From assembly GCA_947460455.1 (NCBI GenBank), contig CANHKG010000001.1, positions 1-64,000 of the forward strand: 64,000 nt of DNA, in the 5' to 3' direction. The stretch's first letter is position 1; the number at the start of each line of letters is the position of its first letter. The position numbers were made by a program, and so were the translations under genes. The notes beneath the pieces were generated by a model. It ran no database searches. It was given only the letters and a program-made list of their open reading frames with translations, and was not told where the DNA came from. Below, piece by piece: positions 1 through 7,704 of the stretch. The stretch comes from Rhodospirillales bacterium (GTDB lineage Bacteria; Pseudomonadota; Alphaproteobacteria; Acetobacterales; Acetobacteraceae).

Positions 1-1
1 G

Positions 2-109
2 ACCGGCGAGGACCTGTTCCGCCTGGTCCGCAACGTGCTGATCCAGGAGATCGCGCACCATTTCGGATGGTCGGACGCCGACATTGAGCGGCTGGAGAGG
101 GATGAGTAG
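2..109 (+). CDS. C-terminal end of zincin-like metallopeptidase family protein (partial)
   Basis: The window opens inside this gene, and only the last 35 codons are visible. They read LFRLVRNVLIQEIAHHFGWS and then an acidic tail ending at TAG. This looks like the C-terminus of the small alphaproteobacterial 'metallopeptidase family' (zincin_1 type), in which an HExxH helix followed by HFG and a Ser-Asp pair closes the protein. The first metal-binding His of HExxH appears as Gln here (QEIAH). Either the protein has lost one zinc ligand or the family tolerates this, so peptidase activity should not be assumed. The N-terminus lies outside the window. Confidence 0.6.
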   Translation, partial: TGEDLFRLVRNVLIQEIAHHFGWSDADIERLERDE

Positions 110-399
110 CCGGTTCATGCCGCACCCCGTGTAGCGAGCCCGATCCGGCCTGCGCGGCATCACCGCCGCCTGGTCCACCCGGTATCCCGGCATTGCGGGG
201 TACGGCGGCGTTGCGGGAAGTCGGGCTGCTGGGCACCGTCGGGGCGGCTGCCGCGCTATGGGGCCAGGGCGAATCGTTACGATTTGCGGCAGTCGGTTGC
301 ATTGTTAATCGATTGAGGGTCACCCTCCGCGCGCCGCAGACACGCGGCCAATAGCGCAAGGGCCCGCATGCTGAATCTCTCCCCGATCACGGGTGCTCC

Positions 400-2034
400 G
401 TGATCGGCCCACTGCTTTCGCCCATCCCTGATTCGGCCTGGTTCACCGCCGGGCCGCGCCCTGCCGACCAGGCGCTGCCAGAAGGACTGCCTGGGGGACT
501 GCCGAAGCCGGCGATCGATGCCGGTTGGGCCGGGCGTGCCCTCCTGACCCATCTCGCCGGCCATGCCGCGCGCCAGCCGCGGGCGATCGCGATTGCCGAT
601 GGCGCCCATACCCTGGACTTCGCCGCGCTCTATGCTTCGGCCTGCCGGCTGGGCGCGGCGCTGCGCGCGGCGGCTTGGGCAGAGGGCGCGGTGGGCGTGT
701 TGCTGCCCAACGATGCGCGCTATCTCGTTGCCATGTTCGGCTGCCTGGCGGCCGGGCGGCCCTGCATGCTGCTCGACCCGCATCAGCCCGGTGCCATGCT
801 GTCTGCCGGCATCGCCGCCGCGGGCCTCGTGGGCGTGGTCGCCACGCCGGAACTGGCGGCGCGGCTCGATGGCGCGGTGCCGGTGCTCGATCCCGCCGCG
901 GCCGTCGCATGGCCGCCGGCGGACCCGGTGCTGCTTGATCCCGCCGCGCCGGTGTTCATCGTCTCCACCTCCGGCAGCACCGGCGCGCCCAAGGCGGTGG
1001 TGCAGATCCAGCAGACCATCCTGGCCAACTATGCCCAGCGGATCCGCCAGCTTCGGCTCGGCCCGCAGGACCGCGTGGCGGTGATCGGCCCGCCCGCCAC
1101 TGCCGGCGCGGTGTCGCACCGGCTTTATGCCCTGATGGCCGGGGCCGGGCTGGTGCTGCCGGACCCGCAGGCGCGGGGGCTTGGCGGCGTGCTGGAGCAG
1201 GTGCGGCACGCCCAGGCCAGCGTGCTGCATGCCACGCCGCGGCTGCTGACGGTTTTGGCCGGGCTGCCTGCCGCGCGTGCCGCCTTCGCGGGGCTGCGGC
1301 TGGTGATGCTGGGCGGGGATGCGCTGCTGCAGGCCGATCTCGCCCTGATCCGGGCCGCCCTGCCGCCGGGGTGCCGCGTGAGCTACGGGCTGAGCCTGAG
1401 CGAAGCGGCGCGGGTGGCGGGCTGGTTCGTGCCGGAGGAGGACCGGCACGACCCCGTGCGCGTGGGCTCCGGCTACATCAATCAGGGGGTGGAGGTGGCG
1501 ATCCTCGATGAGGCGGGCCACCCCGTGGCGCCCGGCGAGGCGGGCGAGCTGGTGGTGCGCACCCCCTTCGCCGCGGCGGGCGACTGGGTGGCCGGCCGGA
1601 TGGTGGCGGCACGCTTTCCGACCGATCCGGCCCATCCCGGCAAGCGCATCTACCACACCGGGGATATCGGGCGGCTTGCGCCCGATGGCGTGCTGGTGGT
1701 GCTGGGCCGGCGCGACCGGATGGTGAAGATCGCCGGCCAGCGCGTGGAGCCGGCCACGATCGAGATGGCCCTGCGCGGCCTGCCCGGCATCGCCGATGCC
1801 GCCGTGCTGGCGCGGCAGGTGGCGGGCGAGGTGCGCCTGGCGGGGTTCGTGGTGCCGTCGCCCGATGCGGCGGCGATGACCGACACGGTGCTGCTGCGCG
1901 GCGTGCGCGCGGCGCTGCACGGGAAGCTGCCCGCGGCGATGATCCCGGCCAGCCTGCACCGGATCGACGCGGTGCCGCTGACCGGTGCCGGCAAGCGCGA
2001 TGATGCGGCGCTGGCCGCCCTGGTGGGACCGTGA
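400..2034 (+). CDS. AMP-dependent synthetase/ligase (adenylate-forming enzyme), first of two in an ACP operon
   Basis: A 544-residue adenylate-forming enzyme (ANL superfamily) that should activate a carboxylic acid with ATP and pass it to CoA or a carrier protein. Visible motifs are the P-loop TSGSTGAPK near residues 189-198, an A5-like YGLSLSEA, the HTGD-containing A7 region near residue 418 running into GRRDRMVKIAGQRVEP, and the C-terminal GAGK lysine near residue 531. The catalytic set therefore looks intact. The GTG start at 400 overlaps the stop of an 11-codon leader frame (368-403) and lies in a 7-bp hairpin (386-404). It overlaps the next gene by 4 nt. The substrate cannot be read from sequence; it could be an acyl or amino acid. 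NRPS A-domain-like and acyl-CoA ligase-like are both possible. Confidence 0.88.
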   Translation: MIGPLLSPIPDSAWFTAGPRPADQALPEGLPGGLPKPAIDAGWAGRALLTHLAGHAARQPRAIAIADGAHTLDFAALYASACRLGAALRAAAWAEGAVGVLLPNDARYLVAMFGCLAAGRPCMLLDPHQPGAMLSAGIAAAGLVGVVATPELAARLDGAVPVLDPAAAVAWPPADPVLLDPAAPVFIVSTSGSTGAPKAVVQIQQTILANYAQRIRQLRLGPQDRVAVIGPPATAGAVSHRLYALMAGAGLVLPDPQARGLGGVLEQVRHAQASVLHATPRLLTVLAGLPAARAAFAGLRLVMLGGDALLQADLALIRAALPPGCRVSYGLSLSEAARVAGWFVPEEDRHDPVRVGSGYINQGVEVAILDEAGHPVAPGEAGELVVRTPFAAAGDWVAGRMVAARFPTDPAHPGKRIYHTGDIGRLAPDGVLVVLGRRDRMVKIAGQRVEPATIEMALRGLPGIADAAVLARQVAGEVRLAGFVVPSPDAAAMTDTVLLRGVRAALHGKLPAAMIPASLHRIDAVPLTGAGKRDDAALAALVGP

Positions 2035-3671
2035 AGCGGCATTGCCTGGCGGCGCTGTTGGCGGGCCTGCTGGTGAGCGCCGGGCCGGCCGCCGCCCAGC
2101 CTCGGCCAGCGGCGGATGGGCGTGTTGCGGCGGGGCGGCTGGTGGTGGGCCTCTCCGTTGCGCCCTCGGGGCTGGACCCGCACGCCTATGCCGCCAACAG
2201 CGACAGCGCCGTACATGCCAACATCTACGAGGCGCTGGTGCGGATCGACCCTGCCGGCGCCGCCGCCCCATCCCTGGCCACGGGCTGGAGCGTCGCCGAG
2301 GGATTCGCCTGGGACATCGCGTTGCGCCCTGGGGTGGTGTTCCACGACGGCACGCCGTTCACGGCACAGGATGTGGTGGCCAGCTTCGCACGGGCATCCG
2401 GCCTCAAGACCAGCCTGCGCGGCCTTGCCAGCAAGCTGCAGCCGATCACCCGGGTGGACGTGCGCGGCCCGCACGCGCTGCGCCTTTACACTGCGGGCCC
2501 CGCGCCAACCTTGATCGCCGATCTCGCCAAGGTGCCGATCCTGCGCCGGAGTGCGGCCACCGTTACGGAGCCGGAGGCATTCAACAGCCTGCGCGAAGCG
2601 ATCGGCACCGGCCCGTTCCGCGCCGTTGGCTACGTGCCGGAGGCTTCGCTGGAACTGGCCCGCCATGCCGGCTGGTGGGGCGGGGCGCAGCCATGGGCCA
2701 CGGCGGCGCTGCGCTTCATCCCGCGCGATGCGGTGCGCGCCGCCGCGCTGCTGGCCGGCGACCTCGACGTGATCGAGAAGGTCTCGGCCGCCGATGCGCA
2801 GATGCTGGCGGGACGGCGGGATTTCACGCTGGCGCGGGCGTCGGCGGCAAGCGCGGTCTATGTCATTCCCCATGTGGCCCGCGAGGAGGGCGGGGCCTTC
2901 CTGGCCGGCCCAGGCGGTGGGCCGCTGGCGACCAATCCGCTGCGCGACCGGCGGGTGCGCCAGGCGCTGTCGCGTGCCGTGGCGCGCCCGGCGCTGACCG
3001 AGCGGCTGTTGGCCGGGGCGGGCATTCCCGCCGGGCAGATCGCCCCCAACGACACGGCGCAGTTCGTGCCCGGTTTCGGCACCCCGGCGCAGGACCTGGC
3101 CGCCGCCCGCGCGCTGCTGGCCGAGGCAGGGTTCGGCGAGGGCTTCCGGCTGACGCTGCATGGGCCCTCTGACCGTTATGCCGGCATCACCCAGGTGGCC
3201 GAGGCGCTGGCGCAGATGTGGTCGCGCATCGGGGTGGCGGCACAGGTGGAGACGATGCCCTGGAACATGCTGGCGCGCCGCGCCGGGCGGGGCGAGTTCG
3301 CCGCCCTGCTGTTCGCCTGCTGCGCCAGCACGCTGGACACGCTGTCTGTCACCCGGGACCTGCTGGCCAGCAACGATCCCGCCCGCAGCCTGGGCGTCAG
3401 CAATTACGGCCGCTACGCCAACCCGGCACTGGACCGGATCCTGGAGGAGGGGCTGACGAGCTTCGATCCGATGGTGCGGGCCCGTGCGCAGCGCGAGGCG
3501 GCGCAGGTGCTGGCGGAGGACGTGCCGCTGGTGCTGCTCTACCACCCCGTCAACATCTGGGCGGCTCGCGCCCCGGTGGTGTACGAGGCGCGGCTGGATG
3601 GGCTTTCCCCCGTGACCGGTGCGGCGCGCGGGCCGGGTGATGTGGGAGTGCGGCCGAATGCCTGGCCCTGA
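2031..3671 (+). CDS. Periplasmic oligopeptide/nickel-type ABC substrate-binding protein (SBP_bac_5)
   Basis: A 546-residue family-5 extracellular binding protein (DppA/OppA/NikA-like). The first 23 or so residues form a Sec signal peptide (Lys/Arg start, Leu-Ala-rich core, cleavage near AAA-QP). The family signature follows: W-x-IALRPGVVFHDGTPFTAQD and the later 'RRVRQALSRA' segment. The GTG start overlaps the upstream ligase by 4 nt (GTGA), and the 3' end overlaps the next gene, so it is translated as part of the carrier-protein operon. No permease or ATPase lies beside it, which is unusual for a transporter component. It may feed a permease elsewhere, or bind the precursor or product of this operon. 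The ligand is unknown. Confidence 0.88.
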   Translation: MKRHCLAALLAGLLVSAGPAAAQPRPAADGRVAAGRLVVGLSVAPSGLDPHAYAANSDSAVHANIYEALVRIDPAGAAAPSLATGWSVAEGFAWDIALRPGVVFHDGTPFTAQDVVASFARASGLKTSLRGLASKLQPITRVDVRGPHALRLYTAGPAPTLIADLAKVPILRRSAATVTEPEAFNSLREAIGTGPFRAVGYVPEASLELARHAGWWGGAQPWATAALRFIPRDAVRAAALLAGDLDVIEKVSAADAQMLAGRRDFTLARASAASAVYVIPHVAREEGGAFLAGPGGGPLATNPLRDRRVRQALSRAVARPALTERLLAGAGIPAGQIAPNDTAQFVPGFGTPAQDLAAARALLAEAGFGEGFRLTLHGPSDRYAGITQVAEALAQMWSRIGVAAQVETMPWNMLARRAGRGEFAALLFACCASTLDTLSVTRDLLASNDPARSLGVSNYGRYANPALDRILEEGLTSFDPMVRARAQREAAQVLAEDVPLVLLYHPVNIWAARAPVVYEARLDGLSPVTGAARGPGDVGVRPNAWP

Positions 3672-4776
3672 TGTTGCTGAGACGCTGATTGTTCCGCCCC
3701 AGGCCCCGCCCGGAGCGCTGCGGGATGTGACCTTCGCCGACCCGCATCTGCTGGTGCGGGGTGCCCGGGTGGAGCCTGAGCGGCGAGGCCACCTGCTCGT
3801 GTTCCCGCTCCAGCTTCCCTGCGGCGATCTCCGGCTGGTGTCGCGTCATGCACAGCCGGCGGCATTGGGGATCGGCGGCGATGTGCGCCAGCTCGGCCTG
3901 CGCGTGCGCGAGCTGCGCGTGGTGCGGGGGGCGGAGGTGGTGGACGTGCCGCTCGGTCATCCCGATCTGCACGAGGGTTTCCATCCGCTGGAGGATGGCG
4001 TGGCACGCTGGACCACTGGCGATGCGCTGGTGCCGTCGCACCTGCTGGGCGATGGTACGGGGCCGGCGGAACTGCATCTGGCGGTGTGGTCGCTGCCGCG
4101 CTACCTGGCCGGGGAAACCGGCGATGCGGCGCTGTTCGCGCGGTTCGCGGCACTGGGCGACGATTGCGAGCTGGGGCTGGTGCAACGTGAATTCGGCGCC
4201 GAGCCGATGGACCTGCTGCGTTGGGTGGGCACCGACATCGCGCGGCTGATGCTGGGCCTGTGCCGGCGGTTCGAGGGGCTGGGCGACCCGGCGCGCACGC
4301 AGCTGTATTTCCGCGAGGATGAGAACGAGTACCGGCTGCGTGATCCGGTCTATCTCGGCATGCATACCTGGACCTTCGGGCGGCTGGCCGATCCGGCGGA
4401 GGAGGAGGCGATGCGGCTGGCCGGTGCGGCGCGGCTGCGGCTGATGCGGCGCAAGCTGCTGGCCGAGATCGAGGAAGGCCGGCGCATCCTGGTCTTCGCC
4501 TCCATCAAGCATGCGTTGCAGCGCGAGGCCTTCGTGGCGCTGCACGCGGCGGTGCGCGGCATCGGGCCGGCGCCGCTGCTGTGCGTGGCGCTGGCACCGG
4601 AGCGGGACATGGTTGGCCGGGTGGAGCGCCTGGGTGACGGGCTCTACCTGGGCTATCTTGACCAGTTCAGGTCGCCCACGACCGGGTTTTCCTACAGCAC
4701 CTGGCGGCGCCTGTGCCGCGCGGTGGCCGCGCTGGTGGATGCCGATGTTTCCGCGCAACCGAAGGCTGATGCATGA
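3658..4776 (+). CDS. Uncharacterised protein with GDDCELGLVQRE motif, in ACP operon
   Basis: A 372-residue soluble-looking protein I cannot assign. The N-terminal 110 residues are beta-rich without a known motif. From about residue 160 comes ALGDDCELGLVQREFGAEPM followed by DLLRW. This resembles motifs in uncharacterised Acetobacteraceae proteins found near glycosyltransferases, and distantly the Cys-containing motif of DUF1796 (putative papain-like fold). Conserved-looking His residues occur in HTWTFG and SIKHAL. I chose ATG 3658 because it overlaps the upstream stop by 14 nt; an in-frame start at 3619 would overlap by 53 nt. The stop overlaps the ACP start (ATGA). By position it should work with the ligases and ACP, perhaps as a transferase or hydrolase of the carrier-bound product; that is inference. 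Confidence 0.7.
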   Translation: MPGPDVAETLIVPPQAPPGALRDVTFADPHLLVRGARVEPERRGHLLVFPLQLPCGDLRLVSRHAQPAALGIGGDVRQLGLRVRELRVVRGAEVVDVPLGHPDLHEGFHPLEDGVARWTTGDALVPSHLLGDGTGPAELHLAVWSLPRYLAGETGDAALFARFAALGDDCELGLVQREFGAEPMDLLRWVGTDIARLMLGLCRRFEGLGDPARTQLYFREDENEYRLRDPVYLGMHTWTFGRLADPAEEEAMRLAGAARLRLMRRKLLAEIEEGRRILVFASIKHALQREAFVALHAAVRGIGPAPLLCVALAPERDMVGRVERLGDGLYLGYLDQFRSPTTGFSYSTWRRLCRAVAALVDADVSAQPKADA

Positions 4777-5042
4777 CCCTGATCCGCCCTCCCGCCCTGG
4801 AGCCCGCTGCGGTGCTGGAGGCCGTGGTCCGCATTCTGGAACAGGTGTCGCGGCGCCAGCAGCCAGGGTGCACGATGGATACGGAGTTGCACGCACTGGA
4901 TGGAGTGGACAGCCTGCGGCTGCTGGAGACGGTGGCGCTGGCGGAGGAGCATTTCGGCGTGCAGGTCGATACCGGCGGGCTGGGCCAGATCGAGACGGTG
5001 GGGGATATCGTGCGGCTGGTGGCTTCGGGCCGGCGGGGCTGA
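4773..5042 (+). CDS. Stand-alone acyl carrier protein
   Basis: An 89-residue phosphopantetheine-binding protein. The attachment motif reads LDGVDSLRLLE, with the modifiable Ser at about residue 47 at the head of helix II, followed by the acidic helix ETVALAEEHFG and the typical end 'VGDIVRLV'. Length and layout match discrete ACP/PCP proteins rather than a domain cut from a synthase. It overlaps the upstream gene by 4 nt and lies 2 nt before the second ligase, so all are probably co-translated. It is the likely acceptor of an acyl or aminoacyl group activated by one or both ligases. The fatty-acid-synthesis AcpP normally sits near fabG/fabF, which are absent here, so this is a dedicated carrier. 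Confidence 0.9.
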   Translation: MTLIRPPALEPAAVLEAVVRILEQVSRRQQPGCTMDTELHALDGVDSLRLLETVALAEEHFGVQVDTGGLGQIETVGDIVRLVASGRRG

Positions 5043-5044
5043 CC

Positions 5045-6610
5045 ATGCTTCCTCCTGATGTCTGGCGGCAGGAGGGGGCGGTGCCGGCGGCGCGGCAGGC
5101 ATTGTCGTTGCGGCCGTTGCTGGACGGCCTGGAGGAGGCCTGCCGGCATCCCGCGGGGCATGCGGCGATGGTGGGCACGGCTGGCCGGCTCTCGCGGCCC
5201 GATTTCATTCACATCGTGCGCCGGGTGGCGGCTGCGGTGCAGCGGCGTGTGCCGGTGGGGGCGCGGGTGGCGGCGTTCCTGCCGCAGACGCCCCAGGGCG
5301 TGGCGGCGTTGCTGGGCTGCGCCAGTGCCGGGCGTGTGTGCGTGGTGCTCAATCCCGCCGACCCGCCGGAGCGGCTGCGGCTGACGCTGGAGGATGCGGC
5401 ACCGGCGGCGGTGCTGTTCGACGATGCGCTGGCCGTGCAGGTGCCCTGGCCGGCGGGGGCGGGGGCGATTGCGCTGTCGGACTGCCTGGCGGGGGATGGC
5501 GACGTGGCGGCGGCGCCGCATGATCCGGATGCACCGAGCATGATCCACTACACCTCCGGCAGCACGGGGCGGCCGAAGGGGATCGTGCTGTCTTCGTTCA
5601 ACGTGATGGCGCGCGCTTCGATGATGATCGAGCGGCAAGACATGACCGAGCGGGATCGCTACCTGATCCCGACGACGATTTCCGATGGCTCCTGCGTGGC
5701 GGCGCATATCGCCGGCGTGCTGTGCGGCGGCACGCAGCTGGTGATCAGCTTCGCGGCCGAGGGGCCCGGCGGTGTGGTGCGGCTGGCGGCGCGGGAGGGG
5801 GCGACGATCCTGGCCGGGCCGACGGCGATGCTGCGGTCGCTGCGCAGCCTGGCGGCGATGCCTCAGGCGGTGGCACGGCTGCGGCTGCTGCGGATCGGCG
5901 GCAGTGGGCTGCCGGCGGATGACCTCGCCGCGTGGCGGGCGCTGCTGCCGGCGGGGTGCGGCATCAGCCATTCCTATGCCTCTACCGAGGCGATGGTGGT
6001 GAGCGACTGGTCGTTGCCGATCGAGCAGATCGCCGAGAGTGGCACGCTCAGCATCGGGCGGATGCTGCCGGGGGTGGAATACGCCCTGCTGGATGAGCAG
6101 GACCGGCCGGTGGCGGCGGGCGAGGCGGGGCAGATGGTGCTGCGCGGGCGGCAATTGGCGTTGGGCGAGTTGCAGGGCGGGCAGGTGGTGCCGGGGCGGA
6201 TGCTGCCCGATCCCGCGCTGCCCGGCGCGCGGGTGTTCCGCACCGGGGATGTGCTGCGGCGGGACGCGGATGGCATGTTGCATTTCGCCGGGCGGGCCGA
6301 CCGGCAGATGAAGGTGAATGGCGTGCGGCTGGAGCCGGCGGAGATCGAGGCGGTGCTGCGGGCGGAGCCCGGCGTGCGCGATGCGGCGGTGGTGCAGCTG
6401 GACGATGGCGCGCTGCACGGTTTCGTCGCGGTGCCGGAGCGGGATTGGGCGGAGGTGAAGCCGTTGCTGATCGCCCGGCTGCGCGACAGTGTTCCGACAG
6501 CGATGCGGCCGCGCCGGCTGCATGTGCTGCCGGCGCTGCCGCTATTGCCGAGCGCCAAGCATGACCTGGCGGCGCTGCGGCTTTTGGCCGCTCATACCGG
6601 CCCGTGTTGA
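5045..6610 (+). CDS. AMP-dependent synthetase/ligase (adenylate-forming enzyme), second of two in ACP operon
   Basis: A 521-residue ANL-superfamily enzyme. Motifs seen are HYTSGSTGRPKG near residues 167-178, the A5-like SYASTEAMV, RTGD near residue 399 followed by GRADRQMKVNGVRLEPAEIE, and a C-terminal catalytic lysine in LLPSAKHD near residue 505. It starts at ATG 5045, 2 nt after the ACP stop; a longer in-frame reading back to 4511 would run through the upstream gene and ACP and is rejected. It differs enough from the first ligase to suggest a different substrate or acceptor. Its last codons and stop lie inside a strong terminator hairpin, which marks the end of the operon. Confidence 0.88.
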   Translation: MLPPDVWRQEGAVPAARQALSLRPLLDGLEEACRHPAGHAAMVGTAGRLSRPDFIHIVRRVAAAVQRRVPVGARVAAFLPQTPQGVAALLGCASAGRVCVVLNPADPPERLRLTLEDAAPAAVLFDDALAVQVPWPAGAGAIALSDCLAGDGDVAAAPHDPDAPSMIHYTSGSTGRPKGIVLSSFNVMARASMMIERQDMTERDRYLIPTTISDGSCVAAHIAGVLCGGTQLVISFAAEGPGGVVRLAAREGATILAGPTAMLRSLRSLAAMPQAVARLRLLRIGGSGLPADDLAAWRALLPAGCGISHSYASTEAMVVSDWSLPIEQIAESGTLSIGRMLPGVEYALLDEQDRPVAAGEAGQMVLRGRQLALGELQGGQVVPGRMLPDPALPGARVFRTGDVLRRDADGMLHFAGRADRQMKVNGVRLEPAEIEAVLRAEPGVRDAAVVQLDDGALHGFVAVPERDWAEVKPLLIARLRDSVPTAMRPRRLHVLPALPLLPSAKHDLAALRLLAAHTGPC

Positions 6611-6650
6611 CCCATAAAGAGTGGGTCAACGCGGGCCGGTATGAGTCTTT
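6591..6650 (+). terminator. Intrinsic terminator of the ACP operon
   Basis: Two 24-nt arms (6591-6614 and 6622-6645) pair with one G-U/mismatch position around a 7-nt loop (TAAAGAG), followed by TCTTTGTTTTG. The left arm contains the last codons and the TGA of the upstream gene, so termination is built into the coding end. Confidence 0.85.
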
Positions 6651-6684
6651 GTTTTGCGCGCGGCCACCGGCCAGCCCCGCGCGC

Positions 6685-6737
6685 GATACCAGCCCGCGCA
6701 ATGGCTGGTAGGGTCAGCCATTGCGCGGGCTGGTATC
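6685..6737. terminator. Perfect 23-bp inverted repeat between convergent genes (probable terminator)
   Basis: Arms 6685-6707 and 6715-6737 are perfectly complementary around a 7-nt loop. The right arm reaches into the stop codon of the minus-strand LLM gene. Together with the hairpin at 6591-6645 it separates two converging transcription units. No long T tract follows on either strand, so it may act as a transcript-end barrier rather than a classical terminator. Confidence 0.7.
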
Positions 6738-7605
6738 AGGCGTAGGCGCGGACCAGCGGGGCGATCTCGGCCAGGCGGGCCTGGGTGCGTTCGGGGCGCT
6801 GGTTGCCGAGGTGCAGCACGAGGCGATGCACGCCGACCTCCTCGTATTCGCGCATCGCGTCGATCGGCATGCCGGGCGGCGGGGTCATGATGATCTGGAA
6901 TTCCGGCGGGCGTTTCTTGCCCTCCTTGGCGAAGGCGGCGTCGAGGCGGGCGATCATCTCCTTCGTGCCGGCGGGGTCGCGGCTGAAGCCGTACCAGCCG
7001 GCGCCGAAGCGCACGGCGCGGCGCAGGGCGGCACCGGCGTAGCCGCCGACGATGATCGGCACGTGCGGCTTCTGGATCGGCTTCGGGTCCAGGCGGCAGG
7101 TTTCGATGTTCACCCACTTGCCGTGGAAATCGACAACGGGCTCGGTCCAGAGGCGGCGCATGACTTCCAGGAACTCGTCGCAGCGGGCGCCGCGGTCTTC
7201 CCAGCTGTAGCCGCAGGCTTCCACTTCTTCCTTGTTCCAGCCGACTCCGATGCCGAAATCGATGCGGCCATCCGTCAGCCAATCCAGCGTGCACATTTCC
7301 TTGGCGGTGTACATCGGGTTGCGCTGAGGGACGAGCGCGACGCCGGTGCCGAGGCGGATGGTGCTGGTGGCCGCCGCGAGGAAGCCGAAGGTGGCGACCA
7401 CATCGAGCATGCCGCCGCCCTCGGGGACCGGGATGCGGCCGTCCTTGCTGGAGGGGTAGGGGAAGGTGTTGCGGTCGAACAGCACCACGTGTTCGCCCAT
7501 CCAGATGGAATCGAGGCCGGTGTCCTCGGCGCGGCGGCCGAAGTCGCGGATCATCGCCGGCGTGGCGAGCGGGGACATGAAGGTGGAGAAGATGCCGATC
7601 TTCAT
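6736..7605 (-). CDS. LLM-class (F420-dependent type) oxidoreductase
   Basis: A 289-residue luciferase-like monooxygenase fold protein. It begins MKIGIFSTF and contains GLDSIWMGEHV, the TSTIRLGTGVALVPQRNP segment typical of the TIM-barrel flavin/F420 enzymes, and FGIGVGWNKEEVEACG. It matches the 'TIGR03619-like F420-dependent' subgroup in style, but whether this organism uses F420 or FMN is not visible. The start is supported by an AGGAGG site about 7 nt upstream. A 99-nt divergent gap separates it from two acyl-CoA dehydrogenase genes, suggesting a shared promoter region and a common catabolic role. The substrate is unknown. Confidence 0.85.
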   Translation of the reverse strand: MKIGIFSTFMSPLATPAMIRDFGRRAEDTGLDSIWMGEHVVLFDRNTFPYPSSKDGRIPVPEGGGMLDVVATFGFLAAATSTIRLGTGVALVPQRNPMYTAKEMCTLDWLTDGRIDFGIGVGWNKEEVEACGYSWEDRGARCDEFLEVMRRLWTEPVVDFHGKWVNIETCRLDPKPIQKPHVPIIVGGYAGAALRRAVRFGAGWYGFSRDPAGTKEMIARLDAAFAKEGKKRPPEFQIIMTPPPGMPIDAMREYEEVGVHRLVLHLGNQRPERTQARLAEIAPLVRAYA

Positions 7606-7704
7606 GGATGGGTCCTCCTGTGGTTTTGCGCGAGTGTGGGCGCAGCGCGGGGGGGTGGGCAACCGGCGTTTCGGGGCTAGATTGGGGGCAGGGGAGATCA
7701 ATCC

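Noticed and set aside
277-2271. Very long minus-strand frame opposite the first ligase
   Set aside because: Its product is Arg/Pro/His-rich with no motif, and it mirrors a gene with clear ligase motifs. High GC in third positions produces such frames throughout the window (also opposite 3550-5208, 11216-13510, 17596-19323 and 36903-39311).
4511-5044. N-terminal extension of the second ligase
   Set aside because: The frame is open upstream but overlaps the unknown gene and the whole ACP gene, and reads as low-complexity Arg/Trp/Cys. The real start is ATG 5045.
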